From: Tunicatimonas pelagia
Lineage (GTDB): Bacteria; Bacteroidota; Bacteroidia; Cytophagales; Cyclobacteriaceae
Length of the DNA: 64,000 nucleotides
NCBI RefSeq assembly: GCF_030506325.1
Contig: NZ_CP120684.1
Location: 1-64,000 of the forward strand
Reading direction: 5' to 3'
The translations under genes and the position numbers were made by a program. Below the pieces are notes generated by a model that was not told where the DNA came from, searched no databases, and worked only from the letters and a program-made list of their open reading frames with translations. Position 1 is the first letter of the stretch, and each line of letters begins with the position of its first letter. Of this stretch, positions 53,548 to 62,137 are shown one piece after another.

Positions 53548-54781
53548 AGGGCTGCATCTGAGGGTACTGATCAGTCAAGGTTGCCGGGATGATTGTGGGG
53601 AAAATCCGCTCGCTAAACTCCAATAGACTCACAAAGAAGCTATGCAGCATCAGCGTCGCCGCCGGAATCTGGTCGGTAATGCGAGCGAACAGGTTCACTG
53701 GGCGGTAGGGTTCGTCGCCGGAGCCATCTCGGTTTAGGTCGTAGCCCACGTAGCCGCTCCAGTAGTTGCGCTCATAGTGGTTATTGTTGTTTTGGGAGTT
53801 GGTGACTACCTCAAAGGTATTAGCCAGGAAATTATTGGCGAGCACTTCATTGTCCAGACTGTTGCCCTTCATATCCAGAGCGGTACCGTTCAATGAGAAC
53901 TGATTCTTCTTAATGATAATTCGGTTGGCACCTTCGGCCAGAATACCGATAGTATTTCGCACAAAGTAGTTGCCACTGATCTCTCCATCGCTGATTTCTT
54001 TTAGTAGTAAACCGTAGGAAGCCCCGCCCCAGTTATGGGAAAAGTGGTTATGCTGCATGCGTATTTCCCGGGAGAACATCACTGCCACTCCGGCTCCGTT
54101 TTCTCGGAATTCATTTGCTGAATACGCATCGTTGTTGGAAAACATAAAGTGCAAACCGTAGCGCAGGTTTCGGTAACTTTGATTATGGTGAATCTGGCTG
54201 TTATTCACAAACTCCAGATAAATACCATCGCGATGACCACTAAGCGTATTATGGGTAATCTCCAGATAATCGCCCTTCCAAACGTGAATCGCATTACCTG
54301 CCGAGGCTTCATCGTCGGCCTGATCTACAATATAATTATTCACTACCTGATAGTGGGTAGCGTATTCCAGATATACTCCAAAGAAACAGTTGATAATCTC
54401 GTTGTTACGGATACTACCGTAGTGGCCCTGACGTACCTTGATGGCGGCTAGTTCCTTTAAAAAGCTAACCCCTACATTCTGGAGTGTAAACCCTTCAATC
54501 ACCACAGAATCGGCCATCACCACAAATAACTCAACCGCCTGATGCTTCGCATCGAGTTGGGGTTTTCCTTCGCCAATCAGGTGCAGCGGTTTATCAATGA
54601 CGATAGAATGCTGCGCGTAAAGTCCAGGCCGTACCAGAACGGTATCATGAAGATTAGCTTCCCGGATTGCTTCCTGAATGATTTGGAATGACTCGTTTAT
54701 TCCTACCACTAATGTTCGGGCATTAGCTGAAGGGATTAGCCAGGCGCTTAGCATAATTATCAGCACGATGCAGATTCTCAT
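53528..54781 (-). CDS. nosD: NosD periplasmic copper-site assembly protein
   Basis: 417 aa with a signal peptide (CIVLIIMLSAWLIPSANA). The body is a parallel beta-helix of short repeats (for example VEGFTLQNVGVSF, IHHNQSYRNLRYGLHFMFSN, NVFANTGILAEGANRI-like rungs with many Asn). This is the NosD/carbohydrate-binding sugar-hydrolysis fold. It docks with NosFY for CuZ maturation. Gene order nosL-nosD-nosF-nosY is typical of clade II clusters. Confidence 0.92.
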   Translation of the reverse strand: MRICIVLIIMLSAWLIPSANARTLVVGINESFQIIQEAIREANLHDTVLVRPGLYAQHSIVIDKPLHLIGEGKPQLDAKHQAVELFVVMADSVVIEGFTLQNVGVSFLKELAAIKVRQGHYGSIRNNEIINCFFGVYLEYATHYQVVNNYIVDQADDEASAGNAIHVWKGDYLEITHNTLSGHRDGIYLEFVNNSQIHHNQSYRNLRYGLHFMFSNNDAYSANEFRENGAGVAVMFSREIRMQHNHFSHNWGGASYGLLLKEISDGEISGNYFVRNTIGILAEGANRIIIKKNQFSLNGTALDMKGNSLDNEVLANNFLANTFEVVTNSQNNNNHYERNYWSGYVGYDLNRDGSGDEPYRPVNLFARITDQIPAATLMLHSFFVSLLEFSERIFPTIIPATLTDQYPQMQPYAYDQN

Positions 54782-54782
54782 A

Positions 54783-55217
54783 TCACTTCCGATTCTTCAA
54801 TAACAAACGCACTTCGTTCCAGGAAAGTAGCTGGGTATTTGATGGCAAGTCTTGCGTAGTAGGACGGTAGAATGCTGCTAAGTTGGCTCCCATGGGGCTA
54901 CGAAACTCCGGTGAAATAACAAACACCAGCGAATCCATTGGATATAACTGTTTCGGATTGTTATGAGCCACTGCTAGTAGCATTTGATACCGGGTAGATT
55001 CTTCAGCCAATTGATTCACGACACATTCAGTAGCATCGTACTTATAGATTCTCCCTTTGTCGGTAATCAGCTCCGCCCCAAACTTAGGATCGGCTATCGA
55101 CATCTTGCAGTAGTGGCACTGGTCTTTCCCAAAGGCAATAGGTTCTGGTTCAGTCTGACAACTGGCAAGTAGCCCTACTATAATCCCTATCATCCACTTC
55201 TTGAGCAAATCAAACAT
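54783..55217 (-). CDS. nosL: NosL copper chaperone lipoprotein
   Basis: 144 aa with a lipobox (IIVGLLASCQTEPEP) and the metal-binding motif DQCHYCKMSIADPKFGAEL, characteristic of NosL, which delivers Cu(I) to apo-NosZ. Its start overlaps the upstream membrane gene by eight bases and its stop is two bases before nosD. Confidence 0.92.
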   Translation of the reverse strand: MFDLLKKWMIGIIVGLLASCQTEPEPIAFGKDQCHYCKMSIADPKFGAELITDKGRIYKYDATECVVNQLAEESTRYQMLLAVAHNNPKQLYPMDSLVFVISPEFRSPMGANLAAFYRPTTQDLPSNTQLLSWNEVRLLLKNRK

Positions 55218-55836
55218 GCACTTTCTCTTTACGGATACTTACCCAGGTGGCCAGTGCTGCTAGTAAAATAGATAGTGTCATGAAGATCGTACCCATACGC
55301 GGATAAGACTTCACGTAAAAGTTAAGCAAGTCTTTCTCGCCTATTAGCGGGGGCATATAGGTCATGCCGGGTACCTTAATCGGAGCGTTTGGGTCCAGAT
55401 TATGACCGTAGTCGTACATCCAAAGATAAAAATCGTAGACCCCCAAAATGGCAAGCACCACCATGATAACCAACCAAGTGGCGTAACCCCAGGTTTTGTT
55501 CAGCAGCACCGTTCCTACTCCCAAAGCCATCATACCGTAGACGACGTAAGGGAAGTATACAAGTTCGGGAATAGAATCTGGCTCAATGTACTGCATCCCG
55601 ATATAGTGGTTCAGAATATTAATGTTCTGAATGATACTATCAGTGCCATCATCTCCTGAAAAGCGGTCGATCCAAATATTGAGGCGTAAGCCACCGGGAA
55701 ACTGAGCGGCCTCTAGCGTGATCTGCCATAAAGGGAATAAAAATAACCCCCCTAGCAGTATCACCCCCAGTAACATAAGCCACCGAGCGGCACCCCGTTG
55801 AGTAGTAATCCGCTGTGACTGGTTTAGTAAGTTCAT
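55210..55836 (-). CDS. Nos-cluster membrane protein, possibly NosB-like
   Basis: 208 aa from the ATG at 55836 (MNLLNQSQRITTQRGAARWL). A longer frame to 55899 would run through a strong hairpin, so it was rejected. About five membrane segments are visible (WLMLLGVILLGGLFLFPLWQ, VVYGMMALGVGTVLL, and a last one near IFMTLSILLAALATWVSI). Genes for such membrane proteins follow nosZ in clade II clusters and are often called nosB. The function is unclear, perhaps electron transfer or metal supply to NosZ. Confidence 0.7.
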   Translation of the reverse strand: MNLLNQSQRITTQRGAARWLMLLGVILLGGLFLFPLWQITLEAAQFPGGLRLNIWIDRFSGDDGTDSIIQNINILNHYIGMQYIEPDSIPELVYFPYVVYGMMALGVGTVLLNKTWGYATWLVIMVVLAILGVYDFYLWMYDYGHNLDPNAPIKVPGMTYMPPLIGEKDLLNFYVKSYPRMGTIFMTLSILLAALATWVSIRKEKVHV

Positions 55837-55859
55837 AAATTGGGTGTAGAAAATGATGA

Positions 55860-55894
55860 AGAAACCCTTCTTACTTAGATAAAGAAGGGTTTCT
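55860..55894 (-). terminator. Strong hairpin between nosZ and the next gene
   Basis: Perfect 13-bp arms (AGAAACCCTTCTT) with a 9-base loop lie 19 bp after the nosZ stop and 24 bp before the next start. There is no long T-run, so it may be an attenuator or a processing and stability hairpin favouring nosZ over downstream genes. Confidence 0.6.
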
Positions 55895-55912
55895 CTCAAG
55901 AATTAGACGCTA

Positions 55913-57937
55913 TTAATCATCAACCCGCTGGGCAAGTTGCTGTTCAGCTTGTTCTCGCATATTGGTGGCCGTGGTATTTTCATTGTTGAGTCCCCACTTC
56001 AGCGGCACATCCGAATTAGCTGGGGATACCCGTACGTAGCCCGACATCTCTTGGTGTAGCGCCGAGCAGAAATCAGTGCAGTAGAAAGCAAATACTCCTG
56101 GTTTGAAGGGCTTCCACTTTAGGGTGCGAGTCTGTCCGGGCATGACCAACAGCTCCGCATTAGTAGCCCCTTGTACCGCAAAACCGTGCGGTACATCCCA
56201 GTCCTGCTCCAGGTTCGTTATGTGGAAATACACTTCATCGTCCATCTTGATGCCTTCAATGTTATCGGGAGCCAGGTGACTACGAATAGCCGTCATATAT
56301 ACGTGTACCTCTTTACCTTCCCGCTCTACGCGGGCTTGTCCTTCCCCTTTCGCCGCTCGGGGGTGCCCATTATCTTCAATCCGGTAGAACTTCTTTACGT
56401 TAGGCACAATTTTCCCCGCCGAAATAGCCTGAGCGTAGTGTGGCTCGCCTTTGGTAGGGAAATCCAGCACCAGCTTCATTTTTTCGCCGCTAATATCAAA
56501 CAACTGAGCACTGTGGGCTAATTCCGGCCCGGTAGGCAGATAACGGTCTTTGGTGATTTTGTTCATGGCTACCAGGTACTTTCCTTCCGGCTTGCGCGTT
56601 TCCCCTCCCGGAATCACCAGGTGACCGGGTGAATAAAAAGTAGATTGACGATCTAGCACTTCCAGACTTTCTACGTCCCACTTTACTACTTCCGAGGAGA
56701 TAAAGAATGTCGTATAAGCGTTGCCTTTTCCGTCGAACTCAGTGTGCAGTGGACCTAAGCCGGGCTTCTGCAAAATGCCGTGCAAGCCCGACTCGTAGTT
56801 GATGATCGGAATGCCATTGATGTCTCCCGCGAAGTCTTCGCTCTCAATGGCGGCCATCAGCTTGTCAAACGAGTAAATAGACATGTCGGCGGATAGCTTA
56901 CCGTTACCCACAATGAACTCTCCGGTAGGATCTACGTCGCAGCCATGAGGCGACTTAGGCACCGGAATGAAGTATACCATACCGGGACAATCCTGCGGGT
57001 TCAGGATAGTGGTTTCGGTTACTTCAGTAGAATTGACGATGCTGGTGCTCTCGTCCATCAGGTTATGATAAAAGGAAGTTTCCCGAGTTTGGCCTTTTCC
57101 CTGCTCTAGGTATTCTTCCGCTTTTTTCCAGTTCACAATGGCCAGCAGGTCTTTATCCTTCTGAGAAGCATTCACTTCCAGCAGCGTGTGTGCCTGCTCG
57201 GAGTTGTAGGTGGTCAGAAAGCTCCAGCCGTGGGATTTTCCTTTACCGTTTCGAGCTAAATCATAATTATAGCCGGGCATCTCGATTTGAAACGCTAGTT
57301 CCATATGCCCTTCTTCCGGGTCAACCGATACGTAGTTGATCAATCCCTTGAAGTTCTCCTGATAGGTATCAATGCCTACATCTTCTTGAGGAATAGGCAC
57401 GCTAAAACGAGTACCCGAAACCAGATATTCCGAGTTTTCAGTAATAAAGGGTGCGCAGTGCAGTCCGGCTACATCCGGAATTTCCAGAATTTCTACCGTT
57501 TCAAAGGTTGTGAGGTCTACTCGGGCAATACGGGGGGTGTTGTTTCCATTGACAAACAGCCAGCGTCCGTCAAACTCGCCATCGGTTTGCGAGAGTTCAA
57601 TGTGGTGAGAATCGTCCCAGGGTACTTCACCATAAGATGTATTGAACATCGCTTTGGTTTCTTCGCTGTAGCCGTAGCCGTTCTCCGGATACTTAGAAAA
57701 TACCGGAATTTCCTTGAGCAAACGGCCTGAGGGTAACCCGTAGGCCGTCACTTGTCCGCTAAAGCCGCCCGACATAAAGGCGTAGAACTCGTCGTACTCA
57801 CCGGGCGGCACGTAGGCCTGTTGGGCGGCATCGCCCTCTACAATGGTCTGGGTCGTTCGTTGGGAGCAGTCGGTCAGAAAGACAGCTCCCAGTACAAGAA
57901 GGAAAAATAAGGTAAGGAAAATAGTGTTTGTTTTCAT
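55913..57937 (-). CDS. nosZ: Nitrous oxide reductase NosZ, clade II type
   Basis: 674 aa; reduces N2O to N2 in the periplasm. The leader is a Sec-type signal with a lipobox-like cysteine (LVLGAVFLTDCSQRT), not a twin-arginine signal, which with the DDSHHIE motif marks the clade II form. The seven-bladed propeller region includes GLHCAPF, GNGKLSADMSIYSF and HGCDVDPTGEF. The C-terminal cupredoxin domain has the CuA site: FYCTDFCSALHQEMSGY (first Cys near residue 618), with both Cys, His and Met ligands present. It follows a cytochrome c gene by seven bases, the probable electron donor. No nosR is present. Confidence 0.96.
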   Translation of the reverse strand: MKTNTIFLTLFFLLVLGAVFLTDCSQRTTQTIVEGDAAQQAYVPPGEYDEFYAFMSGGFSGQVTAYGLPSGRLLKEIPVFSKYPENGYGYSEETKAMFNTSYGEVPWDDSHHIELSQTDGEFDGRWLFVNGNNTPRIARVDLTTFETVEILEIPDVAGLHCAPFITENSEYLVSGTRFSVPIPQEDVGIDTYQENFKGLINYVSVDPEEGHMELAFQIEMPGYNYDLARNGKGKSHGWSFLTTYNSEQAHTLLEVNASQKDKDLLAIVNWKKAEEYLEQGKGQTRETSFYHNLMDESTSIVNSTEVTETTILNPQDCPGMVYFIPVPKSPHGCDVDPTGEFIVGNGKLSADMSIYSFDKLMAAIESEDFAGDINGIPIINYESGLHGILQKPGLGPLHTEFDGKGNAYTTFFISSEVVKWDVESLEVLDRQSTFYSPGHLVIPGGETRKPEGKYLVAMNKITKDRYLPTGPELAHSAQLFDISGEKMKLVLDFPTKGEPHYAQAISAGKIVPNVKKFYRIEDNGHPRAAKGEGQARVEREGKEVHVYMTAIRSHLAPDNIEGIKMDDEVYFHITNLEQDWDVPHGFAVQGATNAELLVMPGQTRTLKWKPFKPGVFAFYCTDFCSALHQEMSGYVRVSPANSDVPLKWGLNNENTTATNMREQAEQQLAQRVDD

Positions 57938-57944
57938 GGTAGTA

Positions 57945-58445
57945 TTAGATTTGGTTTGCTGCTTGATCTTTTTCGCCTACGGTCTCTACGTCGTTTTTAC
58001 GCATGAACTCCAGCAGAGCGCGAGCATCGCCAATGGAGACTCCCTGGTTAGGCATTCGGGTTAAACATTCTTCTAATAATTTCTGGGCTTGTGGGTCTTC
58101 GGCCAGCATAACATCTACATTGGTGATCATATTCATGATCCACTCGGGGCGACGCTTATTAGTGACACCCGCCCAGCCGGGACCTACTACCCGCTGGTCG
58201 GTGAGCTTATGACAGGCTGAGCATTTCATTTCGTAAATGGCTTTGCCTGTGGTAATCATGCTTTCTTCCAGCGGGTCGGTAAGATTCACTTCTTTCACCT
58301 CTCCAATTCCTTTAGGGTCAGCTTTGGGTGGTTCAGCCTCTTGAGCAGTCGCAGCCGGTGATTGTGAGGCTGTTTCACCCCCCCCTCCGCAGGAAATAAG
58401 AAAGACAAAGGATAACCCGCCCAGGGCGATAAGTAATTGTTTCAT
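57945..58445 (-). CDS. c-type cytochrome of the nos cluster
   Basis: 166 aa from the ATG at 58445 (MKQLLIALGGLSFVFLISCG); an upstream in-frame ATG at 58508 was rejected because the lipobox leader starts here. A lipobox (FLISCGGGG) anchors it. A single class I heme motif CSACHK lies near residue 72 with downstream Met ligands (CLTRMPNQG likely). It is the first gene of the nosZ operon and probably passes electrons to NosZ. Confidence 0.88.
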   Translation of the reverse strand: MKQLLIALGGLSFVFLISCGGGGETASQSPAATAQEAEPPKADPKGIGEVKEVNLTDPLEESMITTGKAIYEMKCSACHKLTDQRVVGPGWAGVTNKRRPEWIMNMITNVDVMLAEDPQAQKLLEECLTRMPNQGVSIGDARALLEFMRKNDVETVGEKDQAANQI

Positions 58446-58480
58446 AAGACTAGATTTTGAAGAATAGATAATTAAAATTG

Positions 58481-58492
58481 TTGAGTGATCAA
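58481..58492. promoter_or_regulatory. TTGA-N4-TCAA palindrome upstream of the nos operon
   Basis: TTGAGTGATCAA lies 36 bp upstream of the cytochrome c start. Fnr-type sites are TTGAT-N4-ATCAA (TTGA-N6-TCAA), so this is two bases short. With a Crp/Fnr gene in the same cluster it is a plausible but weak operator. Confidence 0.3.
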
Positions 58493-58529
58493 TGACATAC
58501 ATTGACATTGGTGTTAAGTATGATTTACA

Positions 58530-59801
58530 TCACGAGCTGTCGAGCAAATTTGACCGGACAAAACCGACTAGAATAACGGTTAACGCAGCTGGAAACAAGG
58601 CAGTCACGCCAAACAGAATCTCGTAGTAGTAGGTTACAAACCCTTGCCGTAGCCATAGCAGCGTACCTTGACCAAATAATACCAGTTCAGATAAAATGAA
58701 CGCTGCCAGAAGCAATAGCCAACCCGCTTGCGCCAGCGTATTCTGGGGTAGTAACCCGCTCTTAAGCAATAGGCTCACTCCGGTCAGGGTAATAGCCCCT
58801 AGTGTGATTAGATGGATAAAACCGATCACATAATTACGAATGGTGTAAGAAATCTCGGCCACAGCCGGTAGCGCCACGGCAGTTTGTACCGTTACTTTCA
58901 GTAGCAGGCAGAGCACTCCAAATAAGAATAGCATGTCCGTCCAGTCGTCGGGGCGTTTGAACGGATTAGCGGCGATAAACACGGGTCGCAAAATCAGATA
59001 AAAAGCCACTACTTGAAGTAACACTCCCAGCGTATTTAGGTAGAAAATAACCGAGAGTGGAGTGCTCCAGGTGACACTCAAGGCATATGTTAATAACAAT
59101 GAGGCCTGTAGTAGCCAGAACCCGGTAGTGGAAACAGCCACAGATTTACCACTCCGTTTAATATGAAATAGCCACAATCCTACGATCGCGTAAGTAAGCC
59201 AACCGTTGAACTGGAAATGTAGAAAAAACTGGATACTAGCAAAGTACAGGGGATGCAGTTTTCCCAGTAGCGCACTTACTGGCCCAATAGCCCAGAGTCC
59301 TAGCGTGGATACCAACAGCCAGTAGATACTCCACCGGACAAAGCGCCTGTGCACTCCAGGAGGCTGAGCGGCTAAGTCTTGTAGAAAATAATAAGCAAAT
59401 GCGTAGGCCGATAGCAGATGAACGGCTGAAAAGGAGATGCTGTAGAGACCATAGCCTTGGTAAAGAAAGAAAACGGCCATTCCAACCGCCGAAATCATAT
59501 TCAACCCCAACAAGTAGCGATACTTGGTCAGCCACCGGGAATGCTGGAGTAGCAAAAACAGTAAAGCACCGCTTACTAGTGGATACGCCCAGCCCAATAA
59601 TGCCACGTGCGAATGGGCGTGTAACAGATGCTTGTATTCCAAAAACGGTACTTCATTGACAAAGTAGTAGCGCATCAGGGTTCCAAATATCGCAGCCAGC
59701 CAGAAAAAGAAGACGGCTGATCCCATCCAGTGGCGTATAAAGCGAGCAGAAAAGCGTGGCTGGGTAGGTGTAGAGCGATATGGTTGGACGGTCTTAATCA
59801 T
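58530..59801 (-). CDS. Heme-copper-oxidase-like/NnrS-like polytopic protein
   Basis: 423 aa with 11-12 membrane segments. Histidines lie in HLLHAHSHVALLGW (residues about 58-71) and in AVHLLSAYAFAYY and FFLHFQFNGW, giving a pattern like heme-ligating His in subunit I of cbb3-type oxidases and NO reductases. NnrS proteins have a similar layout and help against nitrosative stress. I cannot separate these families by reading. The start overlaps the RIC stop by four bases, so the two form one transcript. Confidence 0.65.
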   Translation of the reverse strand: MIKTVQPYRSTPTQPRFSARFIRHWMGSAVFFFWLAAIFGTLMRYYFVNEVPFLEYKHLLHAHSHVALLGWAYPLVSGALLFLLLQHSRWLTKYRYLLGLNMISAVGMAVFFLYQGYGLYSISFSAVHLLSAYAFAYYFLQDLAAQPPGVHRRFVRWSIYWLLVSTLGLWAIGPVSALLGKLHPLYFASIQFFLHFQFNGWLTYAIVGLWLFHIKRSGKSVAVSTTGFWLLQASLLLTYALSVTWSTPLSVIFYLNTLGVLLQVVAFYLILRPVFIAANPFKRPDDWTDMLFLFGVLCLLLKVTVQTAVALPAVAEISYTIRNYVIGFIHLITLGAITLTGVSLLLKSGLLPQNTLAQAGWLLLLAAFILSELVLFGQGTLLWLRQGFVTYYYEILFGVTALFPAALTVILVGFVRSNLLDSS

Positions 59802-60520
59802 TTAAAGGTGAAATCAGCAAAGAGTCGCTGAGCTTGGGGGAAAAGAATATTATTTTCCAGATGAATATGTCGGTGTAGATCAGCCTCAAATTCCTGCAAT
59901 AGTGCGAACGTCACTTGGTAGGTCTGACAACCATCTTCCGGGGGAGTATAATGATTGCTCAACTGGGCAATCTTGCTGAATCGTTCTCCTTCCGTTTGAT
60001 GCTCCGCTTCCATCATCCGGATTGGATTGTCAATTTCTCCAAAGTGCGGCCGGGCTAGTGGGTAGTTTTTTTCTTGTGACTCCACCATCGCCCGGATGTA
60101 AGGGAACAGAATAAGCTCCTCTTTCTTCAAATGCGCTAATAAATGCTCGCTGCCCTCAAAAAATAGGGTCTTTATCTCGTGTAGCTCGGGGTGTTGCTGT
60201 CCATGCCTCTTTACCAACTTTTCCAGGTAGGCTTTTAGGGCGGGTACTGTGGCTCGCAAGTAAGCATGGTGCTCATCCACAATAGTATCAATCAACTGGG
60301 GCAGTCCGAGCAGATGATCCTGATGAGCGTTGGGCAATTGCAGGGCTTCTTCTAATTCGCTTACCAATATTTCAGGAGCCAGTTGCTGGCTTTGGCAAGC
60401 TTCTTCCAAGGTAACTCTCCCTCGGCAACAGAAATCGATACCATACGCAGTGAGCACCTGAGCAGTACGGTAGTTTTTGGCAACGATGTCTCCTACGTTG
60501 GTTTGCAATAGCGATTCCAT
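59798..60520 (-). CDS. RIC/ScdA iron-sulfur cluster repair di-iron protein
   Basis: 240 aa. The N-terminal DUF542/ScdA_N domain has the hallmark AYGIDFCCRG (Cys31, Cys32). It is followed by a hemerythrin-like bundle with His and Glu ligands (VDEHHAYLRA, EGSEHLLAHLKKEE, MEAEHQTEGERF, HRHIHLENNILF). RIC proteins repair Fe-S clusters hurt by NO or peroxide. The gene lies between the Rrf2 regulator and the NnrS-like gene. A 24-bp palindrome resembling NsrR sites sits just before its start. Confidence 0.93.
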   Translation of the reverse strand: MESLLQTNVGDIVAKNYRTAQVLTAYGIDFCCRGRVTLEEACQSQQLAPEILVSELEEALQLPNAHQDHLLGLPQLIDTIVDEHHAYLRATVPALKAYLEKLVKRHGQQHPELHEIKTLFFEGSEHLLAHLKKEELILFPYIRAMVESQEKNYPLARPHFGEIDNPIRMMEAEHQTEGERFSKIAQLSNHYTPPEDGCQTYQVTFALLQEFEADLHRHIHLENNILFPQAQRLFADFTFK

Positions 60521-60525
60521 AATTA

Positions 60526-60549
60526 AAGATTTAAAGACCTTTATATCTT
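60526..60549. promoter_or_regulatory. 24-bp NsrR-like operator before the RIC gene
   Basis: AAGATTTAAA-GACC-TTTATATCTT is an inverted repeat with two mismatched pairs. The half-site AAGATNNA(T/A) resembles the AAGATGCATTT consensus of NsrR. It covers the RIC ribosome-binding region and lies 16 bp after the rrf2-type gene's stop, so it could repress RIC independently. Confidence 0.5.
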
Positions 60550-60564
60550 CAATTGCTTAAAATT

Positions 60565-60993
60565 TTACACTTTTAAATAGTAGTGCCCAAGCAATAAGCC
60601 CTCTTTCACTTCATCAATCGTGGTTGAAATAAGCACTCCCGCCAGGTGATCACGAACCGCCTTAAACTTATCGTGTACGGGGCAGGGGCAGCTCTCCGAG
60701 CACTCAGCTAATCCTAATACGCATTTAGTGAAAATTCCTTCACCATCAATAGCAATGATGATTTCATGCAAGGTAATAGCCCGGTGGTTAGGTAGCTGAA
60801 ATCCGCCGCTAGGGCCTCGTAGTGACCGGATCAACCCTTGGCGAGTTAGTCGCTGCAATACCTTAGCAGTAAATGCTTCCGGACCATCAATTTCTTGTAC
60901 GATCTCGCGGAGTCCAATCCAGCGCCCCTGCTGTTGATCGGTCGCCAGATAGATCATAATTTTTAACGCTATTTCACCAGCTCGGGAAAACAT
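60565..60993 (-). CDS. Rrf2-family regulator, NsrR-like
   Basis: 142 aa. The winged-helix pattern RQGLIRSLRGPSGGFQL is that of Rrf2 proteins. Residues 91-104 contain CVLGLAECSESCPC, with the C-x6-C-x3-C spacing near the three Cys that hold the NO-sensitive [4Fe-4S] cluster of NsrR, plus one extra Cys. Such regulators repress NO-response genes until NO damages their cluster. The gene is 44 bp upstream of the RIC gene, which has an NsrR-like site. Confidence 0.88.
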   Translation of the reverse strand: MFSRAGEIALKIMIYLATDQQQGRWIGLREIVQEIDGPEAFTAKVLQRLTRQGLIRSLRGPSGGFQLPNHRAITLHEIIIAIDGEGIFTKCVLGLAECSESCPCPVHDKFKAVRDHLAGVLISTTIDEVKEGLLLGHYYLKV

Positions 60994-61078
60994 ATCACAT
61001 CAAATTTAGTAGAGGAATAATTAAAGACAAATTAATCCGAAATTATTTTTTTTAGTAAATTACTTCTTTGTACAGTAT

Positions 61079-61699
61079 ATGGAGCTTATACCCGAAGGAT
61101 CTTATTTCGATGATTTAAATAATCAAGGGTTGTCCGATAGAGAAAGGGACTTCTTTGAAATAATCGCACATGTATTTAATACTATTGAATTTACTAATCT
61201 TGAATTGGTGAAGGCTTTGGATTCTAATACGCCGAATGTATCCGAGGTTGCAATGAGCAGAGTATGGAGCTTAATTGACAGCTATTATCGTCTTTATAAG
61301 CTACTTACTAAAGCCCCTAGAATAAAGAAAAAAGCCCCTTTTGTTCAAAAATTCGTTAGAAAACTAGCGGATGTTGAGGCTATACGAAATTTTCATCAGC
61401 ATATAGATAATGAAACAGATACACTTTACAATAACAATCTACCTGTTCTGGGTCATATATCTTGGGCTAAAATTTTAGATGAAGGTAAGCGTATTCAAAT
61501 ACATGTCATGATACCATGCTCATTAAAAGATGATATGTTGACCACGGGTGTAAATCCATTGGGTCTAGTAGCAAGAAATAAGATCGACTTTATAACCTAC
61601 TTTATCAACGATCTGTCAATTAACCTTGCCGATCTTGCATATGCCTCATTTGACTTCATAAGGGAGCTAGAGAAGTTTTTAGCCGAGGGAGATGAGTAA
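61079..61699 (+). CDS. Uncharacterised protein with HEPN-like RNFHQH motif
   Basis: 206 aa, all helical in feel, with no signal or membrane span. The segment EAIRNFHQHIDNETD contains an Rx4H pattern of the kind found in HEPN-fold RNases and RNA-binding proteins, but this short motif alone is weak. It is divergent from the NsrR-like gene. Its place in the NO-response region may be chance. Confidence 0.5.
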   Translation: MELIPEGSYFDDLNNQGLSDRERDFFEIIAHVFNTIEFTNLELVKALDSNTPNVSEVAMSRVWSLIDSYYRLYKLLTKAPRIKKKAPFVQKFVRKLADVEAIRNFHQHIDNETDTLYNNNLPVLGHISWAKILDEGKRIQIHVMIPCSLKDDMLTTGVNPLGLVARNKIDFITYFINDLSINLADLAYASFDFIRELEKFLAEGDE

Positions 61700-62137
61700 A
61701 TGGATTTCGGGATCGTCCTGTAACGCAAGCTTAGTTCACAGAACATAGGCAGTGACCGACTTTTAATAGACAACTACTTAGCCCTTATTTTACCGGGCGT
61801 CTTCCACCTTTTTAACGGGGTGGGCAGGGCCGCCCAGGCAAACTATTCCAAGAAAGATTAAGTCCCTAGATACTCAGGTATTCTTGTCCGGTAGTTGAAA
61901 TAAGCTGATTAAAGTAATATTAAAAGATGATATTTATCATCCTCTGATTAACTTAACAGCCGTAATTTTGAATTATTCTAAATAATGTCCCTCATGAGGC
62001 TATCGACTAACATGTACCAGCCCTAATGCAGTACCACGACTGAAGTGGTTTGAATGTGAAAGGTTCTGTTCAAATGTTTACAAACTAATCCATTCGCTTG
62101 AAAGGGTCATATAACCCGGTAACCGACTTGAAAATCT
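61700..62137. other. Intergenic region upstream of the haemoglobin operon
   Basis: About 440 bp without a gene. A perfect inverted repeat GATGATA-TT-TATCATC is at 61926-61941, about 200 bp before the haemoglobin start. The rest shows nothing that I can name. Confidence 0.5.
61926..61941. promoter_or_regulatory. Palindrome, possible Rrf2/NsrR-type operator
   Basis: GATGATATTTATCATC, extended to AAGATGATATTTATCATCCT, has perfect 7-bp arms and the AAGATG start of the NsrR half-site. It is shorter than the classical 11-1-11 site and rather far from the start codon. Confidence 0.45.

Noticed and set aside
57305-57730. Antisense frame inside nosZ
   Set aside because: Overlaps conserved NosZ sequence and shows no domain.
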